This document shows positions 1 to 10,237 of a stretch of DNA of 64,000 nt, piece after piece. Where the stretch lies: positions 248,001 to 312,000 of the forward strand of contig JADJMG010000001.1 of NCBI GenBank assembly GCA_016709725.1. The letters are read 5' to 3'. The notes beneath the pieces were generated by a model that was given only the letters and a program-made list of their open reading frames with translations, ran no database searches and had not been told where the DNA came from. The first letter of the stretch is position 1. Every line of letters starts with the position of its first letter. The DNA comes from Bacteroidota bacterium. Lineage in GTDB: Bacteria; Bacteroidota; Bacteroidia; AKYH767-A; OLB10. Both the position numbers and the translations under genes were made by a program.

Positions 1-1761
1 CTATCGAGTGATACAATAGGATGTGATCCAGCAAACTTTCAATTTACAGATGGTTCGTTAAGCACACAAAATCCAAATTACAACTGGACATTCAGCAATG
101 GACTCACCGGGAATGGGAATATTTTCTCACCCCAAAATATTCCTGCTGGAAACTATTCCGTTGAATTAATCATAACCAATGCGAATGGATGTAGCGATAC
201 GGCTGTACAAAATATTACCGTAAATCCATCTCCTTCTGCAAATGCATCGGTAGATATAAATTCAGGATGTACACCTCTATCCGTTCAATTTACAAATTCA
301 TCAACTGGTGGATTATCCTATTTCTGGGACTTTGGTGATGGAATCAATAGCGCAGTGAGTGATCCTTCCTACACGTATACCCTTGCTGGAAATTACATTC
401 CCACATTGACTGTGATCAATAATTTTGGTTGCACGGATACTTTTTATGTTAATCCAGGTGTCACAGCACTATTAACGCCTCAAATTTCATCAATAGTAAA
501 CAATCAACAAGCTTGCTTTAATGATTTGGTAAGTTATACAACTACTCTTTCGGACACATTGCAACCAACCTACCTCTGGGATTTTGGATTCACTACATCG
601 AATCAATACAATCCATCTATCAATTGCACCAGTACGGGATTATTTGATGTTTCACTAATTGTCGCAAACAATAATGGTTGCTCTGATACCTTAATTGAAA
701 CTGATTTCTTAGAAATTTTTGATACCGTTCCACCAGCAATAAATCAAATTGCATCCGTAAGTGTTGTAAGTGATGATCAAGTAAACATCACTTGGTTCAA
801 CGGAAATGAAACAGACATTGTCGCATACAAACTGTATCGATTAAACGGGACAACCGCTGCGTGGGACTTAATTTATACCGATAACAATCCTGTTTTACAA
901 TCAACTTCACTTACCAGTAGTTATATTGACAACGGGCTAAACACGAAAAACAATACCTACACTTATTTACTACAAACCATAGATTATTGTGGCTATGAAA
1001 TGCCATTAGCAAGTTCCACTCCACACACCACGATCGATATAAGCACCAGTAAAAATGGGTTAATCATTTTTATCAATTGGACACCTTATGGGGGCTGCAC
1101 AGTAGCATCCTATAATTTATTTAGAACAGAAAGACCAAATGGGAGTCCTGTATTAATTAGTAATGTTTCAGGCAATACTTTAAACTACATTGACTCTACC
1201 ATTACATGTCCATACCAATATGAATACAGAATAGAAGCGTTGGATCTTTGTGGAAATCCATTCAACTCTTTTAGCGACACTTCTGCTATATGGCCAACAA
1301 ATATATTATTGAACCAGCAAAGTAATATTGTTCGATCCACGGTCATAGACAATTCCAATATTCTAACAGAATGGATGGCACCTTCACTTTTACCCAATCG
1401 TGTCTTGGAATACAAAATATATCGCAGTACAGATAAAATTAATTATAGTTTAATAAGTACTACCCCAGCAAATATTACCTTCCACATAGATGCAGATGTA
1501 GATGTTCAGCAACAAAGTTACTCTTACAAGGTAATTGTTGTCAATGATTGCAGCATCGATGGAAAAGAAAGTAATATTGGAAAGTCAATTGTGCTAGAAG
1601 GCAGATGGAAGGATCATAGAACCTATTTAAACTGGAATAAATATGAACAATGGGATAGTGGCATCGATAACTATACCATTGAGTTTTTAAGTCCGCAAGG
1701 CACTTGGATTCCAATCAAAACGGTGGATGGAAATACGACCAACACCCAAATTGATGACTAA
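1..1761 (+). CDS. PKD/Fn3-repeat surface protein (5' end outside window)
   Basis: Frame 1 is open from the first base, so the gene starts upstream of the window; 586 residues are visible. The first part holds PKD-type repeats, recognisable by the WDFGDG and WDFGF motifs (about residues 110-115 and 190-200) and the repeated N-x-x-GC-x-D-T strand ends. The rest is a series of fibronectin-III-like modules with repeated YKLYR, YNLFR and YKIYRS strands. Such proteins are usually large, exported and surface-bound adhesins or gliding-associated proteins in Bacteroidota. The reading frame ends abruptly within an Fn3-like module (ending TQIDD), with no gliding-motility-type or T9SS sorting domain, so the 3' end may be truncated. 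Specific function unknown. Confidence 0.75.
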   Translation, partial: LSSDTIGCDPANFQFTDGSLSTQNPNYNWTFSNGLTGNGNIFSPQNIPAGNYSVELIITNANGCSDTAVQNITVNPSPSANASVDINSGCTPLSVQFTNSSTGGLSYFWDFGDGINSAVSDPSYTYTLAGNYIPTLTVINNFGCTDTFYVNPGVTALLTPQISSIVNNQQACFNDLVSYTTTLSDTLQPTYLWDFGFTTSNQYNPSINCTSTGLFDVSLIVANNNGCSDTLIETDFLEIFDTVPPAINQIASVSVVSDDQVNITWFNGNETDIVAYKLYRLNGTTAAWDLIYTDNNPVLQSTSLTSSYIDNGLNTKNNTYTYLLQTIDYCGYEMPLASSTPHTTIDISTSKNGLIIFINWTPYGGCTVASYNLFRTERPNGSPVLISNVSGNTLNYIDSTITCPYQYEYRIEALDLCGNPFNSFSDTSAIWPTNILLNQQSNIVRSTVIDNSNILTEWMAPSLLPNRVLEYKIYRSTDKINYSLISTTPANITFHIDADVDVQQQSYSYKVIVVNDCSIDGKESNIGKSIVLEGRWKDHRTYLNWNKYEQWDSGIDNYTIEFLSPQGTWIPIKTVDGNTTNTQIDD

Positions 1762-1832
1762 CCCATCGGCTAAAGCCTTAGCCATACATTACTTTTAGTA
1801 AACTTTAACGAACAAGTTATGTAAATAAATAA

Positions 1833-1862
1833 TTTGGTTTAAATTTTATAGCTTTACCTTTG
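1833..1862 (+). promoter_or_regulatory. Bacteroidota-type promoter of the membrane histidine kinase
   Basis: TTTG at 1833-1836 and TACCTTTG at 1855-1862 are 18 bases apart and match the Bacteroidota -33 (TTTG) and -7 (TAnnTTTG) elements. The -7 box ends only four bases before the ATG at 1867, so the transcript would be leaderless or nearly so. Confidence 0.6.
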
Positions 1863-1866
1863 TATT

Positions 1867-2844
1867 ATGCAAAGTATGGCTCGACCTCTTCTTCTCTTTT
1901 ATATCCTTGTTGCCTATATCCTACTCCAACTTTCTTGGTGGGCCTATATGTTAATTGATCTAAACAAAGAAGTTATACAATACCGAATTGAAATTTCCGA
2001 ACTGCGATATGTTAACCAAGAAGAAATTGAAGCAGAGAAGCTTCTTTTCAATAAAGAGTTAAATAAAAGGATGTGGATGGTTGTTGGGGAGGGATCTGTT
2101 TTCCTAGGATTACTCATATTCGGTATTTATAAAACCAAAGAAGCATTTAGAAAAGAATTTAACTTGGCTCGACAACAGAAAAACTTTTTACTTTCCATTA
2201 CACATGAATTCAAATCCCCATTAGCAGCGGTAAAATTGAATTTGCAAACACTTCAAAAGAGGGAACTTGAACGATCGCAACAGCAAACCATCATCAGAAG
2301 ATCCTTAATTGAAACGGAACGAATACACAATCTGGTTGAAAACGCTCTTTTCGCTGCCCGGCTAGAAAGTGATAATTTCGAATTTTACTTCGAACAACTT
2401 GACTTTTCTCAGTTTTTAAATTCGCTCATTGAAGAGTACATTTCAAGAATAGACCACGAACATTCCATCATTAAACACATTCCTCCTGGAATTCGACTTC
2501 TTGGAGATAAACTGGCGCTTAGTTCATTATTTTTCAATCTCATCGAAAATGCTGAGAAATATTCACCAGAAGGCAGTAAAATTGAAATTATACTAAGCAC
2601 TTCTCATGAGCATGTTATCATTCATGTTATGGATCAAGGGAATGGCATTCCAGAGATAGAAAAACAAAGAATTTTCGAAAAATTTTATCGAGTTGGAAAT
2701 GAAGATACCCGAAGAACGAAAGGAACAGGTTTAGGTTTATTTATTGTTCAACATATTGTTAACCTGCACAAAGGAGTAATAAAAGTCAGAGATAATTATC
2801 CCCAAGGTTCCATTTTCGAAATTAAATTTCCCATCGGAAATTAA
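1867..2844 (+). CDS. Membrane sensor histidine kinase
   Basis: This 325-residue two-component sensor kinase has a first membrane helix at about residues 5-25, a short 45-residue extracytoplasmic segment, and a second helix near residues 70-88. The dimerisation/phosphoacceptor box is SITHEFKSPL (His near residue 113). The catalytic ATPase domain shows an N-box (NLIENAEKYS), a G1 box (DQGNGIP) and a G2 box (GTGLGLFIV). It lacks a HAMP or PAS domain. No response regulator gene is adjacent, so it is an orphan kinase and its partner cannot be named. The start is supported by the promoter box four bases upstream. The signal sensed is unknown. Confidence 0.9.
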   Translation: MQSMARPLLLFYILVAYILLQLSWWAYMLIDLNKEVIQYRIEISELRYVNQEEIEAEKLLFNKELNKRMWMVVGEGSVFLGLLIFGIYKTKEAFRKEFNLARQQKNFLLSITHEFKSPLAAVKLNLQTLQKRELERSQQQTIIRRSLIETERIHNLVENALFAARLESDNFEFYFEQLDFSQFLNSLIEEYISRIDHEHSIIKHIPPGIRLLGDKLALSSLFFNLIENAEKYSPEGSKIEIILSTSHEHVIIHVMDQGNGIPEIEKQRIFEKFYRVGNEDTRRTKGTGLGLFIVQHIVNLHKGVIKVRDNYPQGSIFEIKFPIGN

Positions 2845-2989
2845 GAGTTACACCTCCTATTGCTCCAGTAATTACATAAACAACAATAGATGATACTACT
2901 CCGGTCGTAGCTACCATAGGTATAATAAATCCGCCATTGATTTTGATATTTTTATGTAGAATAAGCTACGCAATACACCGTATTTTGAA

Positions 2990-2997
2990 TAACTTTG
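2990..2997 (+). promoter_or_regulatory. -7 promoter box of gpmI
   Basis: TAACTTTG matches the Bacteroidota TAnnTTTG element and lies 28 bases before the gpmI ATG. No convincing -33 element is visible. Confidence 0.5.
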
Positions 2998-3025
2998 CAT
3001 TTGAATAATCATTCTTAGTAATTGC

Positions 3026-4549
3026 ATGCAAAAAACGGCTTTAATTATATTAGATGGATGGGGAATAGCTCCTAAAAGTAATAGCAATGCTATTTCTCAA
3101 GCGCACACTCCGTTTATGGATTATCTACTAACAGAATATCCGAATTCGCAGCTAATTACTTCCGGTGAAGATGTAGGTTTACCAGTAGGACAAATGGGAA
3201 ATTCGGAAGTTGGCCATCTGAATTTAGGTGCTGGAAGAATAGTTTGGCAAGAGTTGGCTAACATCAACAAAGCAGTAAGAGAAAGAACACTGGATCAACA
3301 GCCTGTTCTTTTGGAAGCATTTAAATATGCAAAAGAAAATAAAGTTGCATTGCATTTAATGGGACTTGTTTCAGATGGAGGTGTGCATTCACATATTAAT
3401 CACTTGAAGCACCTTTGCACACTTGCTAAGGAGCACGATTTAAAACAAGTTTTTATTCATGCTTTCACAGATGGTAGAGATACAGATCCTAAAGGTGGTT
3501 TGCAATATTTAAGTGAATTGCAATCTCATCTTGATACCACTACCGGAAAAATTGCAAGTATTACTGGTCGCTATTATGCTATGGACCGTGACAAAAGATG
3601 GGAGCGAATAAAAATTGCCTATGATGCATTAATCAATGGAAAAGGGAATTTACAACTGGATTGGAAAACAGGTCTATTAGCATCCTATCAAGAGAATATT
3701 ACCGACGAATTTATTCAACCCATCATCATTACCGATTCATCGAATGAAGCGATTGGCTCCATAAAAAAGAACGATGTTGTTGTTTGTTTTAATTTTCGTA
3801 CCGACCGATGCAGAGAAATAACGCAAGTACTTACGCAGATGGATCTACCGGAATTTTCAATGAAAAAAATTCCATTACATTATGTAACAATGACCCGATA
3901 TGATGATTCTTATCAGGATGTGCATGTTATTTACGAGAAAGACAACTTAACCAAAACACTTGGTGAAATTTTAGAAATTAATCATCGTACTCAATTACGA
4001 ATTGCGGAGACAGAAAAATATCCACATGTTACTTTTTTCTTCAATGGCGGAAGAGAAGAAGCTTTTCAAGGAGAAAAACGTATTATGGCACCTTCACCCA
4101 AGGTTGCTACTTATGATTTACAGCCCGAAATGAGTGCGAATCAAGTAACTCAGGAGGTAATAAAAGTTATCCAAGAAAATAAAACCGATTTTATATGTTT
4201 AAACTATGCGAATGCTGATATGGTTGGACATACGGGTAATTTCAAGGCAGCGATTAAAGCAGTGGAAACGGTTGATTCTTGCTTACATGAAGTGGTAAAA
4301 ATTGGATTAGAAAAAAATTATATTTTCATCATCATTGCAGATCATGGCAATGCTGACAAAATGATAAATGCCGATGGAACACCCAATACAGCGCATACAA
4401 CAAATCCAGTTCCATGCGTTTTAGTGTCGGGCGATAAGAATAGAAAGATCAGCAATGGTCGATTAGGAGATATCGCCCCAACCCTTTTATACTTGATGGG
4501 TATTACACCTCCTGTAGAAATGACTGGTAAAATTTTGACTCATTCTTAA
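3026..4549 (+). CDS. gpmI: 2,3-bisphosphoglycerate-independent phosphoglycerate mutase
   Basis: This enzyme interconverts 3- and 2-phosphoglycerate in glycolysis and gluconeogenesis, using two metal ions (usually Mn) and a phosphoserine intermediate. The 507-residue length is normal. The alkaline-phosphatase-superfamily N-terminus carries the metal-binding ILDGWG motif (residues 7-12). The catalytic serine lies in MGNSEVGH (about residue 63). Further family motifs are FTDGRDTDPK, ITGRYYAMDRDKRWER, FNFRTDRCRE, NYANADMVGHTGN and ADHGNADKM. The gene stands 17 bases before the PorG-like gene, so the two may share a transcript. Confidence 0.97.
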   Translation: MQKTALIILDGWGIAPKSNSNAISQAHTPFMDYLLTEYPNSQLITSGEDVGLPVGQMGNSEVGHLNLGAGRIVWQELANINKAVRERTLDQQPVLLEAFKYAKENKVALHLMGLVSDGGVHSHINHLKHLCTLAKEHDLKQVFIHAFTDGRDTDPKGGLQYLSELQSHLDTTTGKIASITGRYYAMDRDKRWERIKIAYDALINGKGNLQLDWKTGLLASYQENITDEFIQPIIITDSSNEAIGSIKKNDVVVCFNFRTDRCREITQVLTQMDLPEFSMKKIPLHYVTMTRYDDSYQDVHVIYEKDNLTKTLGEILEINHRTQLRIAETEKYPHVTFFFNGGREEAFQGEKRIMAPSPKVATYDLQPEMSANQVTQEVIKVIQENKTDFICLNYANADMVGHTGNFKAAIKAVETVDSCLHEVVKIGLEKNYIFIIIADHGNADKMINADGTPNTAHTTNPVPCVLVSGDKNRKISNGRLGDIAPTLLYLMGITPPVEMTGKILTHS

Positions 4550-4566
4550 AAGATTTATAGAGAAAC

Positions 4567-5457
4567 ATGCGAGAAAAATTAATTATTATTTTACTTTTAT
4601 GCGGACTATCAACAGGATTAAAAGCGCAATCTAGATGGGGAATTTTTGCAGGAGGAGGAACCAGTTGGTATTATGGCGACATGAACGATCGCCTTTTGAC
4701 GCATAAAAAATTATTTTCACACTATTGGAAGGCGGGATTACTCTATAAAGCAAGCCAACGAGTTTATATTACGGGATCATATGCATCGGCAAAAGTAGTT
4801 GGTGCCGATTCCTTAGCCATCCAAGATTTTAACTTAAAAAGAGATTTACATTTTAGAAATGATATTTGGCATACCTCCCTTCAAGTCGAATACCGACTTT
4901 TAGGATATAAAGACGGACGCACAAGAAAAGTAACCCCTTACCTGGTCGGAGGTGTTTCCTATTTTCATCACAATCCAGTTGCTATTCTCAATGGCAGAGA
5001 AATCGAACTCCGCCCATTGGGTACAGAAGGTCAAAACATTCCAAATGGCGGATATGACTCACCTTACAAAGAGTATAGTTTTTCATTTCCCTATGGAATT
5101 GGTGTAGAATTCAAATTAACGAATGCTTTTGCACTACGATTAGAAATTGTAAATCATTATACGCTTACTGATTATTTCGATGACCTGAGTGATAACTATG
5201 CAGATTCGACAGAATTAGCAGGCACTCCTTTAGGTGCATTAGCTGTAGAAATGGCTAATAATCTTGTTACCGGCTATCCAAGTAAAGGATTTGGAAGAGG
5301 AAATCCGAAGAACAATGACACTTACGTATTTGCAGGACTCTCACTGCTCTATTCCCCGTTCAACGATAAAGATTCGGGAAAAAGCGGAAATAAAAGCGGG
5401 AACAGGAAAAACGGAAAAAGAAAAAAGAAAAAAGCGAGTTGCCCTGCTTTTAACTAA
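4567..5457 (+). CDS. DUF6089/PorG-like outer-membrane beta-barrel
   Basis: A 296-residue exported protein. Residues 1-20 form a signal peptide ending at KAQ. The mature start (WGIFAGGGTSWYYGDM) and the alternating aromatic strands are typical of the Bacteroidota DUF6089 barrel family, which includes the T9SS protein PorG. It probably sits in the outer membrane. Whether it acts in T9SS assembly here is inferred from family resemblance only. The C-terminal 30 residues are an unusual Lys/Asn/Gly-rich tail (KRKKKKAS near the end) after the last strand. It lies between gpmI and mfd with short gaps, suggesting cotranscription. Confidence 0.7.
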   Translation: MREKLIIILLLCGLSTGLKAQSRWGIFAGGGTSWYYGDMNDRLLTHKKLFSHYWKAGLLYKASQRVYITGSYASAKVVGADSLAIQDFNLKRDLHFRNDIWHTSLQVEYRLLGYKDGRTRKVTPYLVGGVSYFHHNPVAILNGREIELRPLGTEGQNIPNGGYDSPYKEYSFSFPYGIGVEFKLTNAFALRLEIVNHYTLTDYFDDLSDNYADSTELAGTPLGALAVEMANNLVTGYPSKGFGRGNPKNNDTYVFAGLSLLYSPFNDKDSGKSGNKSGNRKNGKRKKKKASCPAFN

Positions 5458-5491
5458 GAGCACAGTAGACTTCTTCTTATTACGATAAAGA

Positions 5492-8400
5492 TTGGATTTA
5501 AATAGTGTATTACAGAGAATACTAGATCAGCCGCAGTCACGACGGCTCGAAAATCTATTGCTTAAAAGTGAATGTCAACGTATTCATCTGGCAGGATTAT
5601 CGGGGTCTTCCGATGCGTTACTCCTAGCAGCTTTTTTTAAAGAACATCGACATCCTGCTTTATTTATATTTGGTGACAGAGAAGAAGCTGCTTACTTTCA
5701 AAATGATTTAGAAAATATTTTAGGTGTTGGAAGAGCTGTTTTATATCCTTCCAGCTACAAGAAGCCCTATCAAATTGATCTCCCTGACAATGGGAATATT
5801 CTACAACGTGCGGAAGTATTGACACGCATCAACAAGACAAGAGATCACTTCATTATTGTCACCGATGCAGAAGCAGCGTTAGAAAGAGTTATTACAAAAA
5901 AAACACTGGAGCGAAATACACTTGATATAAAAGTGGGACAGAAATTCACTTTTGATTTTCTCATGGAATTTCTACAAGAAAATACTTTTGAACGCATTGA
6001 TTTCGTTTTTGAACCCGGACAATATTCGATACGTGGCGGAATAATGGATATCTATTCATTTGCGCATGAGCTCCCATTCAGAATAGAATTAAACGGTGAT
6101 AAAATAGAATCTATCCGAAGCTTTGATCCCTCTACCCAACTCAGTGAACAAAGTTTGGGATTCGTTACACTAATTCCAAATATTCAATCAGGCCTCATTA
6201 CCGAAGAGCATGAATCTTTTTTTGATTTCCTCCCTGACAATACCATCATTTACACGAAAGATCTCCATTATTCAATGACTTCGATTCAAGCATCTATGGA
6301 GATCGTAGTAGAAAAATATGGTAATGAAATTAAAATTGATGATGAGCAAGCGATAAGAAGAGTTGATGATTTATTCGACACTCCTGAACTATTTAAAGAA
6401 AAATTAGAAAAACACATTATTGTTGAATTAGGAAACAAACCTTACTATCAACCTGAAGAACTAATAACGTATTCTACGAAACCGCAGCCTCATTTTAATA
6501 AAAACTTTGGATTGCTGTTAGATGATCTGTTTACAAATCAGAAAAAAGCATATACTAATTTTCTCTTCGCGGAATCTGCAAAACAATCTGAAAGATTATA
6601 TACCATCTTCGAAGACCTTCCACGATCCGATGAAAACAAAGGCTTAGAATTAAAATTTCATACAATACACACTGCGTTACATCAGGGATTCATCCATGAT
6701 GATTTAAAAATAATTTGTTATACCGATCATCAAATATTCAATCGATACCATCGCTTTCGTCTAAAAAAGAATTATAGTAAAAGTGAAGCCATCACATTAA
6801 AGGAATTATACAGTCTCAAACCCGGAGATTTTATTACTCATATTGATCATGGTGTTGGACGTTTTGCAGGACTCGAAACTATTGATGCAAATGGTAAACA
6901 GCAAGAAGCTATTCGGTTAGTATATCGAGACAATGATATTCTTTATATCAGCATACATTCATTACATCGTATTGCTCGGTATTCCAGCAAAGAGGGGGAA
7001 GCGCCTTCACTAAATAAATTAGGAAGTACGGCCTGGTCAACATTAAAACAAAAGACCAAGAAGAAAGTTAAAGATATTGCCAAAGAACTGATTGCACTTT
7101 ATGCAAAACGTAAAGCACAAAAAGGTTTTGCTTTTACAAAAGATTCTTATTTACAAACTGAATTAGAGGTTTCTTTCATGTATGAAGACACTCCTGATCA
7201 AAGTAAATCAACCAATGATGTAAAGCGCGACATGGAAAAAGATTTTCCAATGGATCGGTTAATTTGTGGAGACGTTGGTTTTGGAAAACAGAAATCGCTA
7301 TTCGTGCAGCTTTCAAAGCTGTTTGTGATGGGAAACAAGTGGCTGTACTTGTGCCTACCACAATTTTGGCTCTACAGCACTTCCGAACTTTTTCAGAAAG
7401 GCTGAAAGAATTTCCATGTACTATCGATTATCTAAATCGATTTAAAAGTACCATGCAACAAACGAATACACTGAAAAGGTTAGCGGAAGGTAAAATTGAT
7501 ATCATCATTGGCACCCATCGAATACTAAGTAAGGATGTAGTATTCAAAGACCTTGGATTGATGATCATCGATGAAGAACAAAAGTTTGGTGTGGCTGCAA
7601 AGGAAAAATTAAAATCCATTCGGGTAAATGTAGATACACTCACACTAACGGCTACTCCTATTCCAAGAACACTTCAATTTTCACTGATGGGCGCTCGCGA
7701 TTTAAGTATCATCAATACCCCACCTCCTAATCGACACCCTGTTACTACGGAAGTACATGTATTTAATGAACATCTAATTAAGGAAGCCATCAACTTAGAA
7801 ATTTCGAGAGGTGGACAAGTGTTCTTTGTGCATAATCGAGTTCAAGACATTCATGACATAGAAACCATGATTCGCAGGCTATGTCCTGATATTCGAACAA
7901 GTGTAGGACATGGGCAGATGGATGGGAGTAAACTAGAAGAAGTATTAGTAAACTTTATTGAGGGAGATTCAGATGTACTCATTGCTACAACAATTATTGA
8001 ATCGGGTTTAGACATCAGCAACGCCAATACCATCATCATAAACAATGCTCATTACTTTGGATTGAGTGATTTACATCAAATGCGCGGGCGTGTAGGAAGA
8101 TCAAACAAAAAAGCATTTTGTTATTTACTTGCACCCCCTTTAACTGTGCTCACTTCGGAGGCCAGACAGCGTCTTAAAGCGATTGAGGAACACGCAGATT
8201 TAGGTAGCGGCTTCAATGTTGCTATGAAAGATTTAGATATTCGCGGCGCAGGAAATATGTTGGGTGGAGAACAAAGCGGATTCATCTCAGATATTGGATT
8301 TGAGATGTACCATAAAATATTAGATGAGGCCATTCAAGAATTAAAAGAATCGGACTTTAAGGATTTATTTCCACATGAGGAAAATCAAACTTTTGTAAGA

Positions 8401-8778
8401 GATTGTCAGATTGATTCAGATATGGAAATGCGTATTCCCGAAGAATACATTCAAAATATTGCGGAGCGATTACATCTTTATAAAGAATTAGATGAAATTG
8501 AAACGGAAGAAAAATTAATTCAATTTGCCGAACAGTTAAAAGATCGATTTGGGCCAGTTCCACAACAAGTTTTTGTTTTGATGGATACCATTCGACTTCG
8601 CTGGCAAGCAAAAAAATTAGGATTCGAAAAAATTCTATTAAAGAATAGAACATTAAAAGCCTATTTTATTTCCAATCAAAAGTCTGCCTACTTCCAAAGT
8701 CCATTATTTTCTTCCATTTTAAAATTCGTTCAATTACATCCACGTGCGTGTAAAATGAAAGAAGATAAGGGGAATTAA
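5492..8778 (+). CDS. mfd: Transcription-repair coupling factor Mfd (one frameshift)
   Basis: Mfd is a DNA translocase that removes stalled RNA polymerase and recruits UvrA. The gene is read in two frames, 5492-7405 and 7264-8778. They join if one A is restored in the AAAA run at 7285-7288, inside the Walker A motif (GDVGFGKTE), giving about 1095 residues, normal for Mfd. Order: UvrB-like N-terminus (1-340), CarD-like polymerase-interaction domain (near 435, PGDFITHIDHGVGRF), superfamily-2 helicase with DEEQKFGV, LTATPIPRTL and QMRGRVGRS, then the C-terminal TRCF domain. The start is TTG at 5492; no ATG is better placed. The break hits an essential catalytic loop while everything else is intact, which favours sequence error over decay. 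Confidence 0.93.
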
Positions 8779-9072
8779 GTTTGACACTAATAAACATTGG
8801 AAGTGTAAAAGAAGCTATTCGGCTTATGGATAGAATGATGGAAAAAGAGCCTCTACCATCAAATTAAATCCATCGGTTTCATTCTCGCCAAGTACTCGCA
8901 TTTCCCTTTTCGGACATCTTCTACTTAAAATAGGTTGTTTTCCATTAAAATCGCCATTTCCTAATACTTGGTAAATCCTACCAATTACTAGAAAATAGAG
9001 CACTTTACACAAAAAGAGAACTGACTAATAAGTATTATCAATTCATTTGATGTAAAATAAAAAACCTATCAG
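8779..9072 (+). other. Intergenic region without recognised gene
   Basis: This gap between mfd and the tail-fibre-like gene holds no ORF with family resemblance. A 62-codon open frame on the minus strand (8824-9012) has no recognisable features. No clear terminator or TAnnTTTG box was found. Confidence 0.5.
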
Positions 9073-10200
9073 ATGAAAAACAAATTGCAATTGATGATTA
9101 TGATCTCATTGATCATTACATCACATTATGCCAACGCACAGTGGGGACTTTCTGGAAATGCAGGGACGACTAGTTCCAATTTTCTAGGCACCACCGATTC
9201 GCAATCATTACGATTTAAAACGAACAGCACTCAAAGAATGACCTTAGATCCATCCGGTCGATTAGGATTGGGAGTGAATACACCGGTTTATCGGTTTGAT
9301 GTCAAATCTTCATCACACGCTCGAACTGTTAACGCAAACAACTCTTACACTTCCATCTCACCTACCTATGGTATTTATTCAACTACTCTAAACTCAGGAG
9401 GCGGTGGTGCTTGTGGAGTTTATGGAAATGGTGCAGGTACAGGCAGTACTAATTATGGCCTTTTCGGTTCTGGAGCTTTGGGAGCCACCAATTACGGAGT
9501 ATATGGAACCGCAACTACCACATCAACTGCACCGATCGGGTATGGAGTTTCAGGAATTTCAAACGGCACAGGAACTACAAATTACGGTATATATGGTTCC
9601 GCCTCGGGCGGTACTACCAACTGGGCTGGATACTTTTTACAAAATACGTATACAGGTGGAGCAGTAGGAATTGGAACAACAACAATTGCTGATAGCAAGT
9701 TTAGTGTACAACAAACGGGAACCACAATAGCAACAACAAAATTCCTAAACACAAGTAAAGGTCCAAATATCAGTTGGATTCACTTTGGTGCTTCTGGCGA
9801 TTGGTACCTCCGATCTGCCGCAAATACAGGAACTATTGTATTACAAGACCAAAATGCTTCTGCAAAAGTTTGCATCGGTGGAACACAAGCAGCAACAGGA
9901 TACAAATTATCAGTAACAGGAAAAATTATTTGTGAAGAGCTAAAAGTACTTCTCACTGCCAACTGGCCGGATTACGTCTTTGAAAATGAGTATCAATTGA
10001 TGTCTCTGAATCAACTTGAAAATTATATCAGTGACAACAAACATTTACCAGGCGTTCCTTCTGCCACAGAAATGGAAGAGAAAGGCGGCATGGAAGTCGG
10101 CGAAATGCAAACTCTTCTCGTGAAAAAATTGGAAGAGGCTAATTTATATATCCTCCAACTCAACTCAAGACTTGAAGAACTAGAAGCCAAATTGAAATAA
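9073..10200 (+). CDS. Secreted tail-fibre-like repeat protein
   Basis: A 375-residue exported protein: signal peptide (residues 1-22, ending ANA), then a Gly/Thr/Asn-rich region with short GVYG, YGLFG and YGIYG repeats (residues 100-200) that resemble beta-solenoid or tail-fibre shafts. A C-terminal module follows (WPDYVFENEY..., NKHLPGVPSA) with a coiled coil over the last 40 residues. The C-terminal NWPDYVF/KHLPGVPS module is widespread in Bacteroidota secreted proteins and resembles the end of phage tail-fibre or intramolecular chaperone proteins, but there is no Ser/Lys autoprotease dyad I can identify. It has no standard T9SS tail. Precise role unknown; adhesion or cell-surface fibre is an inference. 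Confidence 0.65.
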   Translation: MKNKLQLMIMISLIITSHYANAQWGLSGNAGTTSSNFLGTTDSQSLRFKTNSTQRMTLDPSGRLGLGVNTPVYRFDVKSSSHARTVNANNSYTSISPTYGIYSTTLNSGGGGACGVYGNGAGTGSTNYGLFGSGALGATNYGVYGTATTTSTAPIGYGVSGISNGTGTTNYGIYGSASGGTTNWAGYFLQNTYTGGAVGIGTTTIADSKFSVQQTGTTIATTKFLNTSKGPNISWIHFGASGDWYLRSAANTGTIVLQDQNASAKVCIGGTQAATGYKLSVTGKIICEELKVLLTANWPDYVFENEYQLMSLNQLENYISDNKHLPGVPSATEMEEKGGMEVGEMQTLLVKKLEEANLYILQLNSRLEELEAKLK

Positions 10201-10237
10201 GTAATTGTGTTCTTAACAACTCTAAAAATTAAACACA

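Noticed and set aside
7264..7405. Programmed frameshift in mfd
   Set aside because: The break lies inside the Walker A motif, the shift direction differs among the affected genes, and no slippery heptamer with a downstream structure is apparent; sequence error is simpler.
8824..9012. Minus-strand ORF upstream of the tail-fibre-like gene
   Set aside because: No family resemblance, no promoter or ribosome site, and low-complexity composition.
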